Source of the DNA: Dichomitus squalens LYAD-421 SS1
Lineage: Eukaryota; Basidiomycota; Agaricomycetes; Polyporales; Polyporaceae
Direction: 5' to 3'
Assembly (NCBI RefSeq): GCF_000275845.1
Contig: NW_006766996.1
Span: 18,376 to 28,394, forward strand
DNA length: 10,019 nt
The notes beneath the pieces were generated by a model. That model saw only the letters and a program-made list of their open reading frames with translations, was not told where the DNA came from and did no database searches. Below are positions 1-7,996 of this stretch, piece by piece. Each line of letters opens with the position of its first letter. Position 1 is the stretch's first letter. Position numbers and translations under genes: made by a program.

Positions 1-1
1 C

Positions 2-800
2 GGGGGATCGAGACGGCAATGGGCCTGGACGGCGAAACCAACATATTCAGGTACAAGCCCGTCATGGCGGTCAGACATTACTCGCCGCCTCACACATCGT
101 CTGCTGGCATTGATTCCAGATCTTGGCCTCTGGAGGGATCTGGATACAGTGGAAGGGAAATTGCAACTCCCTCGCCACGCACGGGCTGTGGTCGTTCGAT
201 ACGGCGATATCGAGTTCTGTCCGGGCTTCGGCAATGCTCTGACTAAGGCCAGCTCCGCATATGTCGACATCAATACCGCCAAGCAAACCAGGTGGCCGCC
301 GTCGGAGGAAGCGAGGGAGCTAGTGATCCACGGCATAGGTATCCGGATAGTACGCGTGGTCTTCTGGCAGTTTGTAAGTCGTCGATGGCGCAACGCTCAT
401 ATTCTGGTTCTGATGATCGACATAGCATGGGCGCGCCCCGATGGAATTCGCTATCCGCCTGGACGCGTACAACAACATTGAGCCGGTGCTCTACGATGCC
501 CTGGTTTCCCGGATCACGTATGAGGGTGAGGTTGACATCTGGAACACTGCACAGACCCGATGGTGTCGGCTTCCGAGGGAAGCGTCCTGGGACCTCAGTC
601 CGAACTATACAAGTGTATGCGTGAGGGCGACCCAAGGAGCAGGCTTCACACCGGGACTAGGATGGGAGATTTCCCGGTTGGAGGAACAGCATGGTAGCGC
701 GAGGAAGGACGTCGGTGTCGACGCTCCGGTGAGTGTCTCGGCAAGGGTGCCCAGAGTAGGGATTCATGAACACGATCAGGAGCCATCTTTGTCCAAATAA
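2..800 (+). CDS. Gene A: partial two-module protein of an unrecognised fungal family (5' end outside window or unresolved)
   Basis: Read in frame from the left edge, exon 1 runs to 373, intron 374-425 (GTAAGT...TAG, CTGAT branch at 410-414), exon 2 426-728, possible intron 729-779 (GTGAGT...CAG), exon 3 780-800 with stop TAA 798-800. Both introns are phase 0. Intron 729-779 is 51 nt without a stop, so the product is readable with or without splicing. Exon 1 carries a module half (LWRDLD about 128-145, then AVVVRY and CPGFG). A second strand ending VVFWQF lies just before the first intron. Exon 2 carries the second module with DIWNTAQTRW (Trp at 540-542), VCVR and TPGLG. Compared with genes B and C the basic tail is absent, so the 3' end may be truncated or wrongly spliced here. 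The reading 5' of about 110 is uncertain, since acceptors near 50 and 119 are possible. Function unknown. The paralogy to B and C is seen in the sequence; family identity is not. Confidence 0.6.
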
Positions 801-984
801 TCGGGAACTGAGACCACCGGCGTAGCCAAGGTGAGCACTACTGTCGCTATCTCTGCATTACATTCTGATGACATTATCCCGGCGTCGTATGGTACTAAGA
901 TGTAATTACGACTGCGCACACTGCACCCTGACTGCAGGGTGGGCCTGAGCGGCGCCCGACCGCGCGGCGTAGTTTCTTGAAACA

Positions 985-1012
985 TTCACCCTCTCTTTCC
1001 CCTTGTCCTCCT
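985..1012 (+). promoter_or_regulatory. Pyrimidine-rich tract upstream of gene B
   Basis: A 28-nt stretch of almost pure C/T sits in the gap between genes A and B. Such tracts are common just upstream of fungal transcription starts. The next in-frame ATG after it (1083) opens a 50-codon frame that could be a first exon of gene B, ending at a GTATCG donor at 1193 and a CCCCAG acceptor at 1235. I could not connect that exon cleanly to the rest, so gene B is annotated from 1275. The remainder of 801-1274 shows nothing else I can name. Confidence 0.35.
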
Positions 1013-1274
1013 GATCATTGGTACCCTCGTAACGAAGTGATAGTTGCCCCGTACTGTACCACGTCGTTCCGATCTAACCCAGATGGCACTGCAAAAATTT
1101 GTGTCTGTTGACGAAATTCGGCCGTCACCAAATGTGACGCAGACCCCCGAAATTCGCCCCGAGCTGAAGTCACTGCGCACAAGATGGCCTCGGTATCGAA
1201 TAATATCAAGTGCACGCTCGTGTGTGCCTCCCCAGTAGACTCGTGGCATCCCCCTCCCTTGACGCCTCTCAGGT

Positions 1275-2678
1275 ATGCCCGGCGCGCAATCTCAGGTCGA
1301 AACCTCCGACCGCGCGACGACAATGGCTCTACCGAGTTTCCGTTTCAAGGACCGCTCCGCCTCTCACACCGCTGCAGGCCAGTCAGCGAAGGATGCCACA
1401 CGACAGTCTTCCGAAGTTCAAGGTTCAACGACACGCGAAGTGCGCATCTTGTACTGGACAACGGTACGTACGTAACCGTAGCACATAACGAGCACGACCT
1501 CACTCGTCATTAGTCCGCGCGCGTACCCGAGACGACCATCGTGGACGTGACTATTGGCAAGTTCTTGAACGTTCGCCGCTGGATCCCAAGTGTCCGTTTC
1601 GGGGGCATGCACTGGTTTGTGCAAGTATGGAATGAAGACCTTGGCGAATGGATCTCCACGTTTCGCTGGGACGTTCAAGTCAAGATCGCCCGCCACACTG
1701 TCACGGTTCTAGTCCGGGAGTTAGACTGTCACGTGTGCCTCGCGCTCGGGCGGGAGGTTGAGATACAGCAGATGCGGAGAGGCATCGAGAAGATCGAAGA
1801 ATGGGAACCTGTGGACCTTCGGGTTCCTTCGCCTACGAAGGTCGGCGAGGACTTCACAGTCGTCTCCTGGGATGCGGTAAGCACGCGAGCGATATGGGCG
1901 ATAGCAAATCTAGTTGACAGCTGGCTTGTCAGACCGGAGCCGTCCCGCAGGTGTTCATCGTCACCCTCACCAATCAGGGACGCTTGATCATCGAAGACTT
2001 TCCGCAGCTGGCCGAACATTGCTTCCATGACCGTCACCCACGGCCAGTGTTTTGCGGAACACGTGTATGGAATCCGAGGACGTTGAAGTGGGAGCTTCAA
2101 TCGGAGCTACTCGACTACTTCCCACTCAAAGGATACAACTTCGTTTTGGTACGCGACTACGAGAACAAGTCTACACCGCACTTGGGCTTCTTCCTGCGTG
2201 CGCTCGAGCAGCAAACCGAAAACCCGGTGGAGGTGCGTCTTTGATTGACAATGCGAGCGCGCCAAGCAGTTGACGACACAATGCCAGCGCAACGGAATAC
2301 CCGCATTCGTTCGCCCTCGTCAGGTATGACGCTGAGAACCAAATTCGCAAACGCGGCTAACAGTACACCCAGGACGCGACGTCAGCCGTCAGAAGTGTTG
2401 CCCGCAAGCGCAAGCTCACTCAGGGTACGGAGTCGACGTACTCGCCCGGAACTCCTCGCAAGCGCAAGCTCGCTGAGCGCACCAATGAGGCCACGTCCCC
2501 CCTCAGAAGGTCTCCCCGCCAGCGCAAGCTCACCGAGGGTGGTGCTTATTACGCGGGGTATCTCAAGGTTGGTGCTTTTGAACAAGCGGCGCTGCACGGC
2601 ATGCTCACCGTTCGTTCTATAGGCCAAGAAACGGAGGTCTATGTAGTGCCAATAGGACATATTTCTGCCCTGAGATAG
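1275..2678 (+). CDS. Gene B: two-module protein with triple basic tail repeat, unrecognised family
   Basis: Proposed exons are 1275-1463, 1514-1876, 1933-2232, 2288-2323 and 2373-2678, all joined at phase 0, giving about 397 residues. Introns are 50, 56, 55 and 49 nt, with donors GTACGT, GTAAGC, GTGCGT and GTATGA and a CTAAC branch in the last. Module 1 starts EVRILYWTT|SARVPETT and has QVWNEDLGEW (Trp at 1628-1630) and VLVREL. Module 2 starts FTVVSWDA|TGAVPQ and has RVWNPRTLKW (Trp at 2068-2070) and FVLVRDY. Acceptors at 1920, 1932 and 1950 all keep frame; 1932 is chosen because TGAVPQ then aligns with the other modules. The last exon has three basic repeats (RKRKL at 2403-2417 and 2457-2471, RQRKL at 2517-2531) spaced 18 and 20 codons apart, which look like nuclear localisation signals. 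The end is SALR then TAG. The start is the weak point: an upstream exon from ATG 1083, or a later ATG at 1323, is possible. No zinc finger like that of gene C was found. Function unknown. Confidence 0.62.
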
Positions 2679-3107
2679 ATACCTGCATTGTCTTGAGCAA
2701 TCGTCATTCTCTACATCATGTCTGTAGTGTACAACGTGTCTGGTAATCTCGCGAGTGGGAAAGCGCCAGTGGATGTAGAGGGAGCGATGGGGGCGCATGA
2801 GACCATTTTTCGTCGTGTATAGTGTCACGGTAACAGCTGCAAACAGCGGAAGATAATAACTGGTTTCTTGTAACCACAGATCCACGATCGCGCAATTGCG
2901 AAGTTACGCGTGCTTCGAGTGCTAACCGAATCAATGAAATGGACTAGATCTCGGTTGTGCCACGGATGAAGGTGGACTAGTATCAGCCAGGCACTCGAAC
3001 CAGATGGCGACGCTACGTGTAACCAACAGCCGACAAGCGAGCCTCGGCGAGCGCAGGGAATATCCGAGGGTTGAAAAGGCAGAGGATACTTGGGAATGTC
3101 CGTAAGC
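2679..3107. other. Intergenic gap between genes B and C
   Basis: About 430 nt without a supported gene. Minus-strand open frames cross it but have no gene-like composition, and their downstream parts overlap the well supported exons of genes B or C. No repeat or terminator was recognised. Confidence 0.5.
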
Positions 3108-3140
3108 ATCCTCCGCTCGTCCCTCGTTCGCTCTGTCGCT
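3108..3140 (+). promoter_or_regulatory. Pyrimidine-rich leader before gene C start
   Basis: A C/T-dominated stretch (CCTCCGCTCGTCCCTCG and on) ends one base before the ATG at 3142. This layout is typical of fungal start regions and supports choosing 3142 over the out-of-phase ATG at 3096. Confidence 0.45.
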
Positions 3141-3141
3141 G

Positions 3142-5171
3142 ATGGTTTTGTATCGCGCCTACGCACGTCCTGGGAGCCCTCCGGACTTCGAGTTATACGA
3201 GCAAGTCCCCCTAGATTTGGAACACGGCAAGTACAGCCCTGCCTTAAAGGCTGCCTGCAGGGCCGGCGCGGGACCTCGGCCGACCAAGCCAAGGACCTGT
3301 CCTCGGTGTGGAGCCGAAGGGGCAAACTTCTACCCAGGAGTCTGCTACAAGGTTGGGTACGCGGGCGCATGGAAGATGGTGGTGAGTTATTCATATGCAT
3401 TCCCTCGGTGCAAGGGTGGACCGTAACACTTTCGCTAGTGTTCTGTGTGTCACGAAGTTCATTTCCCCACGCAACTCGGACCCACCGACAATGCCCTAGA
3501 GCGCATTGAGGCGGTACGCGAACGAGAACGTCAAGCCACTGCGGAGCGCCAGGCCAAGAAGGAAGAGGCCCGCGTGTCTAAAAAGGATGCAGGTCGCACC
3601 GTCGAGCGCGCCGACAAGAAAGAGAACGCCCGAGCGCAGCCCAAGTCTGAGAAGAAGATGGGCATGAAACGTCCCTTCGGGGTGAGTCTAGCAAACAGTA
3701 CGGACACAATAGTACTGATGCCGCCATGTATCTGGCAGATACTCAACAACGCCAGACAAGCTTCGGTGGGTACAACAACACCTTATGGCTCTCATCCGCT
3801 GAGCGCAAGAACCAGGCGACCATGATGTCGCCGAGCGCCGCGACTGCGATGGGGCTCCTGGGGCAATCACGTACCCAGACGGTACGTACGGTCCTAGCTG
3901 CACCGTTGAGTAGTAACGGTTTCTTATGATGTCAATCTAGCGAAACTACATGCAGGAGCTCCCCTTCCATACGAAGGACACGACGGTGCGTGCGGCGTGC
4001 GCACAGGTATCCAGAGGCTGAGATTTCGTCTCCATAGGAGCATGGCAGAGACGAGCACACTCTGAGTGTGGTATTCTGGCACTCGGTAAGCACATGCCAC
4101 CTGGGGCGGTGAAGTGCTACGTACGCTAACACGACATCTTCCTCCAGCGGGACGACGGGCCCATGCTCAAGCAAGTCGCGGTTCCACGCGGGGAAGAACT
4201 TTTTCTATACAACTTCGACTGGATTCGGGCCGTGCGACCACCCTGCGCGTTCGAGCGATGGAACTTCCACGACAATCTTTGGAGCGAGGTCCCTTGGCAA
4301 ATCAGCCCCATGGAGATTGACCACGATGAGGATATCCTATTTCTCCGCGTCATGGGCATTCCGTGTCGTGGCTTCGGGCGACAGCTACATCGTTATCAGC
4401 TCAGGCGGGGGCTCGCGCTCAGTGCTGCGCTGAGTGTTAACGCCATGATCGATTTGCCACCAGCGCGGCATACGTGGGTGGTCGTCTGGGGCAAGGTACG
4501 TAAGCCCTGTGTGAGATTGGGACAGAAAGGGAAGCTCATTCGGTAAATAGGACGACTCCGCCCCGGAGTTTCATCTCTTCAACCTGGGCTCCCTCGACAA
4601 CCTCGATGACGACGACATGCTCGCCGTACCGTGGGCGCACCTCTTGGCCGACGCGCCCTTCATCTGCATCTGGCGCGAGACGGAAACATGCTGGGCGGGC
4701 GTGGAAACGGGACTGGATTCTGGCCTGTTGCCAGCACCGATCACTCTGTTCGCGCATCCCTTTGCGTCCACTCTTGCTGGGTCTGGAGAGGCGATCGCGT
4801 GGTTGGAACATTGGCGCCTAGAGGCCGGCATGTGGCATCATGACGACGGTGCCTCCTCGTCCATCAAACGACGCGATTTGAAGCGTCCACTCCGCGACAG
4901 CGAAGGGCGGGGATACCCCAAAAAGGCACGCAGGTCAGGTACAAAACGCGCAGACAGTCGTGGAGTCTCGGATGACGAACCCGAGTTTGTCGAAGGACCA
5001 ACAACTCCACGCAAGCCTAAGCTATCTCAAGTACACGCAGAAGATCCCTGTATGCATGTGGTGGACAAACAGCCCGAGTTTGTGCAGGGGTCGAGCACGC
5101 CGTGCAAGCGTCAAGAGGCGTGCGTTACGCAGGTGATCAGTCGGGAAATTATAGACTTGACCTATCTGTAG
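3142..5171 (+). CDS. Gene C: zinc-finger, charged helix, two-module protein with SUMO-interaction-like tail
   Basis: Eight exons fit one 545-residue product: 3142-3381, 3439-3681, 3739-3765, 3816-3881, 3941-3985, 4038-4085, 4148-4495 and 4551-5171. All seven introns (50-62 nt) are phase 0 and most have a clear CTAAC/CTGAT-like branch site. In order: an N-terminal region; a CPRC (residues 53-56) and CSVC (81-84) pair, CxxC-x24-CxxC, likely zinc-binding and split by intron 1; a Lys/Arg/Glu-rich helical stretch (about 100-155); three short exons; module 1 (LSVVFWHS|RDDGPM, ERWNFHDNLW with Trp at 4259-4261, LFLRV, CRGFG); module 2 (TWVVVWGK|DDSAPEF, CIWRETETCW with Trp at 4671-4673); and a polar basic tail with PEFVEGPTTPRKPKL and PEFVQGSSTPCKRQ. 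The tail ends EIIDLTYL, where IIDLT fits the hydrophobic-hydrophobic-D-L-T class of SUMO-interacting motifs. A nuclear or chromatin role is inferred from zinc finger, basic tail and this motif. No named family is recognised. Confidence 0.78.
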
Positions 5172-5456
5172 ACAGTGATGTGAATGGAAGGCTGCTGACG
5201 CGCGGTGACAATATTGCTGCGCGCTATGTGGTTGCCCAGGCAAACAAAAATTCAGCGAGGTGATACATGACAAGGCGTGATCCGTGAGGCGGATTATGCA
5301 CAACGACGCGCTGCAGATGCCAGCCACACCCACGAAGGAGAGGCCCCAGAACCTACCTCAATAACGCGAGGACGGAACTGCGCTGTGATCAAATATTGCA
5401 GTGCGTGTTCAGCACGTCGTTTATGGTCTGAACCGCGACTGACAAAAACGCCGCAG

Positions 5457-5594
5457 GGCCCCGTGAGTTGGTGGAATTGGGATGATAGAGCCTTCGACGA
5501 CCTCCGCATCGCAACGGCTGCCCCATCTCAAAGGGACGAAATCGAGGGTGAGGAGCGCGATGAAGGCAATCGGGCGCGACGAACGATGCGATAG
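5457..5594 (+). other. Open coding-like stretch, possible exon of an unresolved gene
   Basis: A CTGAC branch-like site followed 17 nt later by CGCCGCAG at 5456 looks like a fungal acceptor. The frame then reads GPVSWWNWDDRAFDD and continues as a Glu/Arg-rich segment to a stop at 5592-5594. A GTGCGT at 5401 would give a 56-nt intron, but the upstream phase does not fit. The rest of 5172-5636 holds nothing I can support. It may be a 5' part of the fragment at 5637-5951. Confidence 0.25.
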
Positions 5595-5636
5595 ACAGTA
5601 AGTACATTAACTGATACAACTCAGTACGTCATTGAG

Positions 5637-5951
5637 CTCAAGGGAACAAGGACCCGACCTGGCGGTCGTCTACTGCGCCGTCTCCAGAAGAAAAGAAGAT
5701 AGATGTCCCGCGCGCACCAAGTTGGGCATACGTGTTACAAATATCACTATCACGCTTGGTGAGTCCGCTATATATCATAGTATGATGGCTTCTCACTTGG
5801 CTAAACCCGGGTCGATAAGCTCTCCGTGGAACGCGAAGCTCGTCGTGAAGACGTATGGCATGCTGTCCAGGGCAATGAGGTTGTTGATAAGCTCCAGGAA
5901 ACCGGCCGCGTCGCCATCATTCTGGTCTCTGACAGTGGCGAAAGGACATAG
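5637..5951 (+). CDS. Two-exon coding fragment, unknown product
   Basis: Exon 5637-5758 and exon 5820-5951 join in phase 0 across a 61-nt intron (GTGAGT at 5759, CTAAAC branch-like site, acceptor AG at 5818-5819), with a stop TAG at 5949-5951. The first exon reads PSPEEKKIDVPRAPSWAYVL. The second reads LSVEREARREDVWHAVQGNE, then VVDKLQETGRVAIILVSDSG, which looks like a real helix-then-strand protein segment. No in-frame Met is present, so the start lies in an unresolved upstream exon. I do not recognise the family. It could be an intact small gene or a remnant. Confidence 0.4.
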
Positions 5952-6225
5952 GTACGCCAGTCGCAGTGTACTGATTGTCCAAGCTCTAAAGAGGGCAATG
6001 GCCAGTGACACGCTCGCAGTGATCTGATAGGACGTGAAAGCGAACGTACTGCTTCAGTGCTACGCAATTCCTGTGAGACGAAAGTGAGTGGATCGTCACG
6101 CGGACGAGATGTCGCGTGTGCTGTTGGAGCGCGTTGCGTTCGGAATTTCCCTCCCCACCATGACCGCCTTGGTTGTCATCATGTCACGCTGAGCGTGTAC
6201 TGACTGGCCTTCCGGTGTATTCAAT

Positions 6226-6823
6226 CGCCGCGGTAGCAAGATCACAGTGGTCGGCCTCGGTCTGGCTTCCAATGTCGTCCTTCGAGGCACAGCCCGCTGG
6301 TACATGGAATCAGCCGCGCTCCTCACGGACACCGGACACTGTCTGGGCGGTGCGTCCTCTTTCCTACCCGCTTGCCTCAAGCTCAAAGCCAACATAGTCC
6401 ACCCTACGTCAGAGCTGATCGGAGATTTCATCACGCTGTTCAGCTGGCGTCTGTCCCGTCAGCCGCCCTCGGAGACGTATTCGCATGGCTACGGCAAGTT
6501 TGCAGTCCCTGGTAGAACCGTGGTCTCCATGATACTGACCAGGGGCGCGCTTGGCATCGAGCTCCACTCGTGGATTTTACTCGTGGAAGGTCTGTCGACC
6601 GCGACCATAATTCAGGGCCTGGGGCCCTTGCGCGAGGTCCTGGCGCGAATACTCGATGTGGCGCAGACTGCCGTCGATCGCGGCGGAGCAGTCGCGTGGT
6701 CATGGAGGACACGGAGATGGGACACTGGACCCGAACCCGGCGTGGATCGTGGCGTGGATCGCGGCGGTAAGCGTCGTCGCGGATCAGGAACAGGGCGCGG
6801 TGCTGCTCGTAAACGCGGGATGA
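6226..6823 (+). pseudogene. Fragment of a cation diffusion facilitator (CDF) metal transporter
   Basis: The reading GLGLASNVVLRGTARWYMES, then AALLTDTGHCLG, matches the first membrane helices of mitochondrial-type CDF transporters (Mmt/ZitB-like), including the conserved D-x-x-H metal site in TDTGH. A 63-nt intron (6350-6412, GTGCGT...GTCAG) rejoins it to ELIGDFITLFSWRLSRQPP, with D-F-I-T standing for the second part of the family signature, then YSHGYGKF and GALGIELHSW. Near 6675-6705 the frame changes. The second frame has a His/Gly-rich loop (GHGGHGDGT), then DPNPAWIVAWIAAVSV and ADQEQGAVLLVNAG. About ten residues usual between these two blocks are missing, and TGA stops it at 6821-6823 just where HHRSDA is expected. 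The C-terminal domain is absent. Known from the family: proton-coupled export of divalent metals. Inferred: this copy is dead. Confidence 0.75.
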
Positions 6824-6832
6824 CGTCTCGCG

Positions 6833-6974
6833 TCAAGAATCTGCGTCGTACCCACCGCCGGCTCTGTTGTCGCCCTCGTACCGCTACGGCGACCGCGGTC
6901 ACCACGTCTACTCGCACGTCTCGAACCCGACCATACCCTTTGGCTACCACGAACGCGCGGTGGCCTCCCTGTAG
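6833..6974 (+). other. Coding-like fragment of unknown origin
   Basis: Immediately after the transporter fragment, in a third frame, comes a strongly G/C-ending open stretch reading YPPPALLSPSYRYGDRGHHV, then YSHVSNPTIPFGYHERAVASL, to TAG at 6972-6974. Codon use looks like a once-real exon. The YSxxSNPT and AVASL pattern resembles the start of Cys/Met-metabolism PLP enzymes, but the match is too weak to name it. Confidence 0.3.
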
Positions 6975-7026
6975 GCCTTCGCCGACTTGAGAGGCTGTCC
7001 CGCCGTGCTCTTTGCCGCGTTCGACA

Positions 7027-7098
7027 TGGACCGATGAGGAGATCCAGCTTCTCCTCGCGGCTCAGTCGCACATCGGCAGCAAGAACTGCGAAAAGCAG
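7027..7098 (+). pseudogene. RPS0: Short fragment of 40S ribosomal protein uS2 (RPS0/RPSA)
   Basis: The frame reads TDEEIQLLLAAQSHIGSKNC followed by EKQ, the conserved N-terminal block of eukaryotic uS2 (DxQLLLAAQxHxGxKNxxxQM). Homology stops abruptly after KQ: the usual EPYVWKRR continuation is missing, the following codons are unrelated, and TGA comes at 7141-7143. Nothing else of this ~250-300 residue protein is present. It is a captured scrap, not a functional gene. Confidence 0.65.
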
Positions 7099-7107
7099 CC
7101 GCTTTTA

Positions 7108-7291
7108 CGCGACTTCGAAGGACGCGTGCTGGGGGTTCTATGAGCAAGTGGACGAGGCCCACAAGGCCATGAACGTCGGCACCGTCTGCCCTCCTCTGCC
7201 CATGCGCGCCACCCCGATCGCAAGCGCTGCTAAAGCGAACGCCAGCCAGAGCAGAGCCCGCTCCCTCTGCGGCGTGCTGGAGAGGCGATGA
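7108..7291. other. GC-rich coding-like fragment, strand and origin unclear
   Basis: On + the frame reads GFYEQVDEAHKAMNVGTVCP and on to a stop at 7289-7291. On the minus strand the same DNA gives a hydrophobic segment (ALLWLAFALAALAIGVA) that could be a membrane helix. I cannot choose between them. The position directly after the uS2 scrap suggests another captured piece. Confidence 0.2.
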
Positions 7292-7300
7292 AGGCGACGT

Positions 7301-7563
7301 GGTGATAACGCTCGGGGGGGAAGGTGCGGAGCAGCGAGGACCGTCATTGCGACTTCGCGGTGGGTCGACACGCGTCATAGTAGCAACAACGCGAAGTGCG
7401 GGAGAGCGTACGGCGGAGGGGAGGACTCACGTAGGGTATCAGGCCACCCGAGGAATAATCACAAAGACGCGATCGGGAGATCGATCAAAAGGTGTACGCG
7501 CAAGATAGGGAACGCGAAGGTAAGCGAAACACTCAGCTTATGGATGGAAACCAGCAATGACAA
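7301..7563. other. No gene recognised
   Basis: A G run (CGGGGGGG) and GC-rich sequence with short open frames only. No homology, repeat or RNA structure was recognised. Confidence 0.4.
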
Positions 7564-7785
7564 ATGATACTCGCATGTACACTGGCGCACTTCTCCGGGT
7601 TCTACACGCGCCCGCTGAACCCGAGCCCGACGTTCCTAGGGTTCGTGGCAGCGGCGAGCGGGTCGCACGAGCTTGAGGAGCAGCGGGAGTTGCAGTCGAG
7701 GAGCTTCAAGCCGCCGCATCCCGAAGGCGCGATCATCCGCGTAATCAGCGTAGGAGGAAGAGGAGGTAAGCATTGGGCCGCGTAG
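7564..7785 (+). CDS. Hypothetical ORF with coding-like codon use
   Basis: Begins with ATG and reads through PLNPSPTFLGFVAAASGSHE and SFKPPHPEGAIIRVIS to TAG at 7783-7785. Third positions from about 7609 to 7750 are almost all G or C, as in real exons of this genome. A GTAAGC donor at 7766 suggests that the true exon ends there. I do not recognise the product. It may be a captured exon like its left neighbours. Confidence 0.3.
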   Translation: MILACTLAHFSGFYTRPLNPSPTFLGFVAAASGSHELEEQRELQSRSFKPPHPEGAIIRVISVGGRGGKHWAA

Positions 7786-7996
7786 CATGCACAGAGGTGA
7801 GCAGACGAAGACGACTTCGGCGAGTACACCGTGAGAACTAGGGAGGCCGGCCCCGTGCATAGACACGACCGCGCAATACGGCCTAACGTGGCTGTTGCTT
7901 GCTCACCTGGCTTCCTCGCTGCTACGCCGTTTACTCCCCAGCAGCTGCTCTTGAACGAACTCGAACGCAACCCGGGGAACTTACAAAACGTCAAGT

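Noticed and set aside
1951..2244. Separate small gene starting at GTG 1951 and ending at TGA 2244
   Set aside because: No ATG. The frame is continuous with upstream and downstream exons through in-phase GT-AG introns, so it is part of gene B.
2382..2885. 167-codon open frame on the minus strand
   Set aside because: Its upper part runs through intergenic DNA and its lower part is the mirror of the repeated RKRKL codons of gene B. No protein-like motifs.
2825..3400. 191-codon open frame on the minus strand
   Set aside because: It overlaps the zinc-binding exon of gene C, whose splice sites, start context and Cys pairs are far stronger evidence.
6612..6950. Arg-rich minus-strand frame over the transporter fragment
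   Set aside because: It is the mirror of the CDF His/Gly loop region, and its composition reflects GC bias rather than protein.
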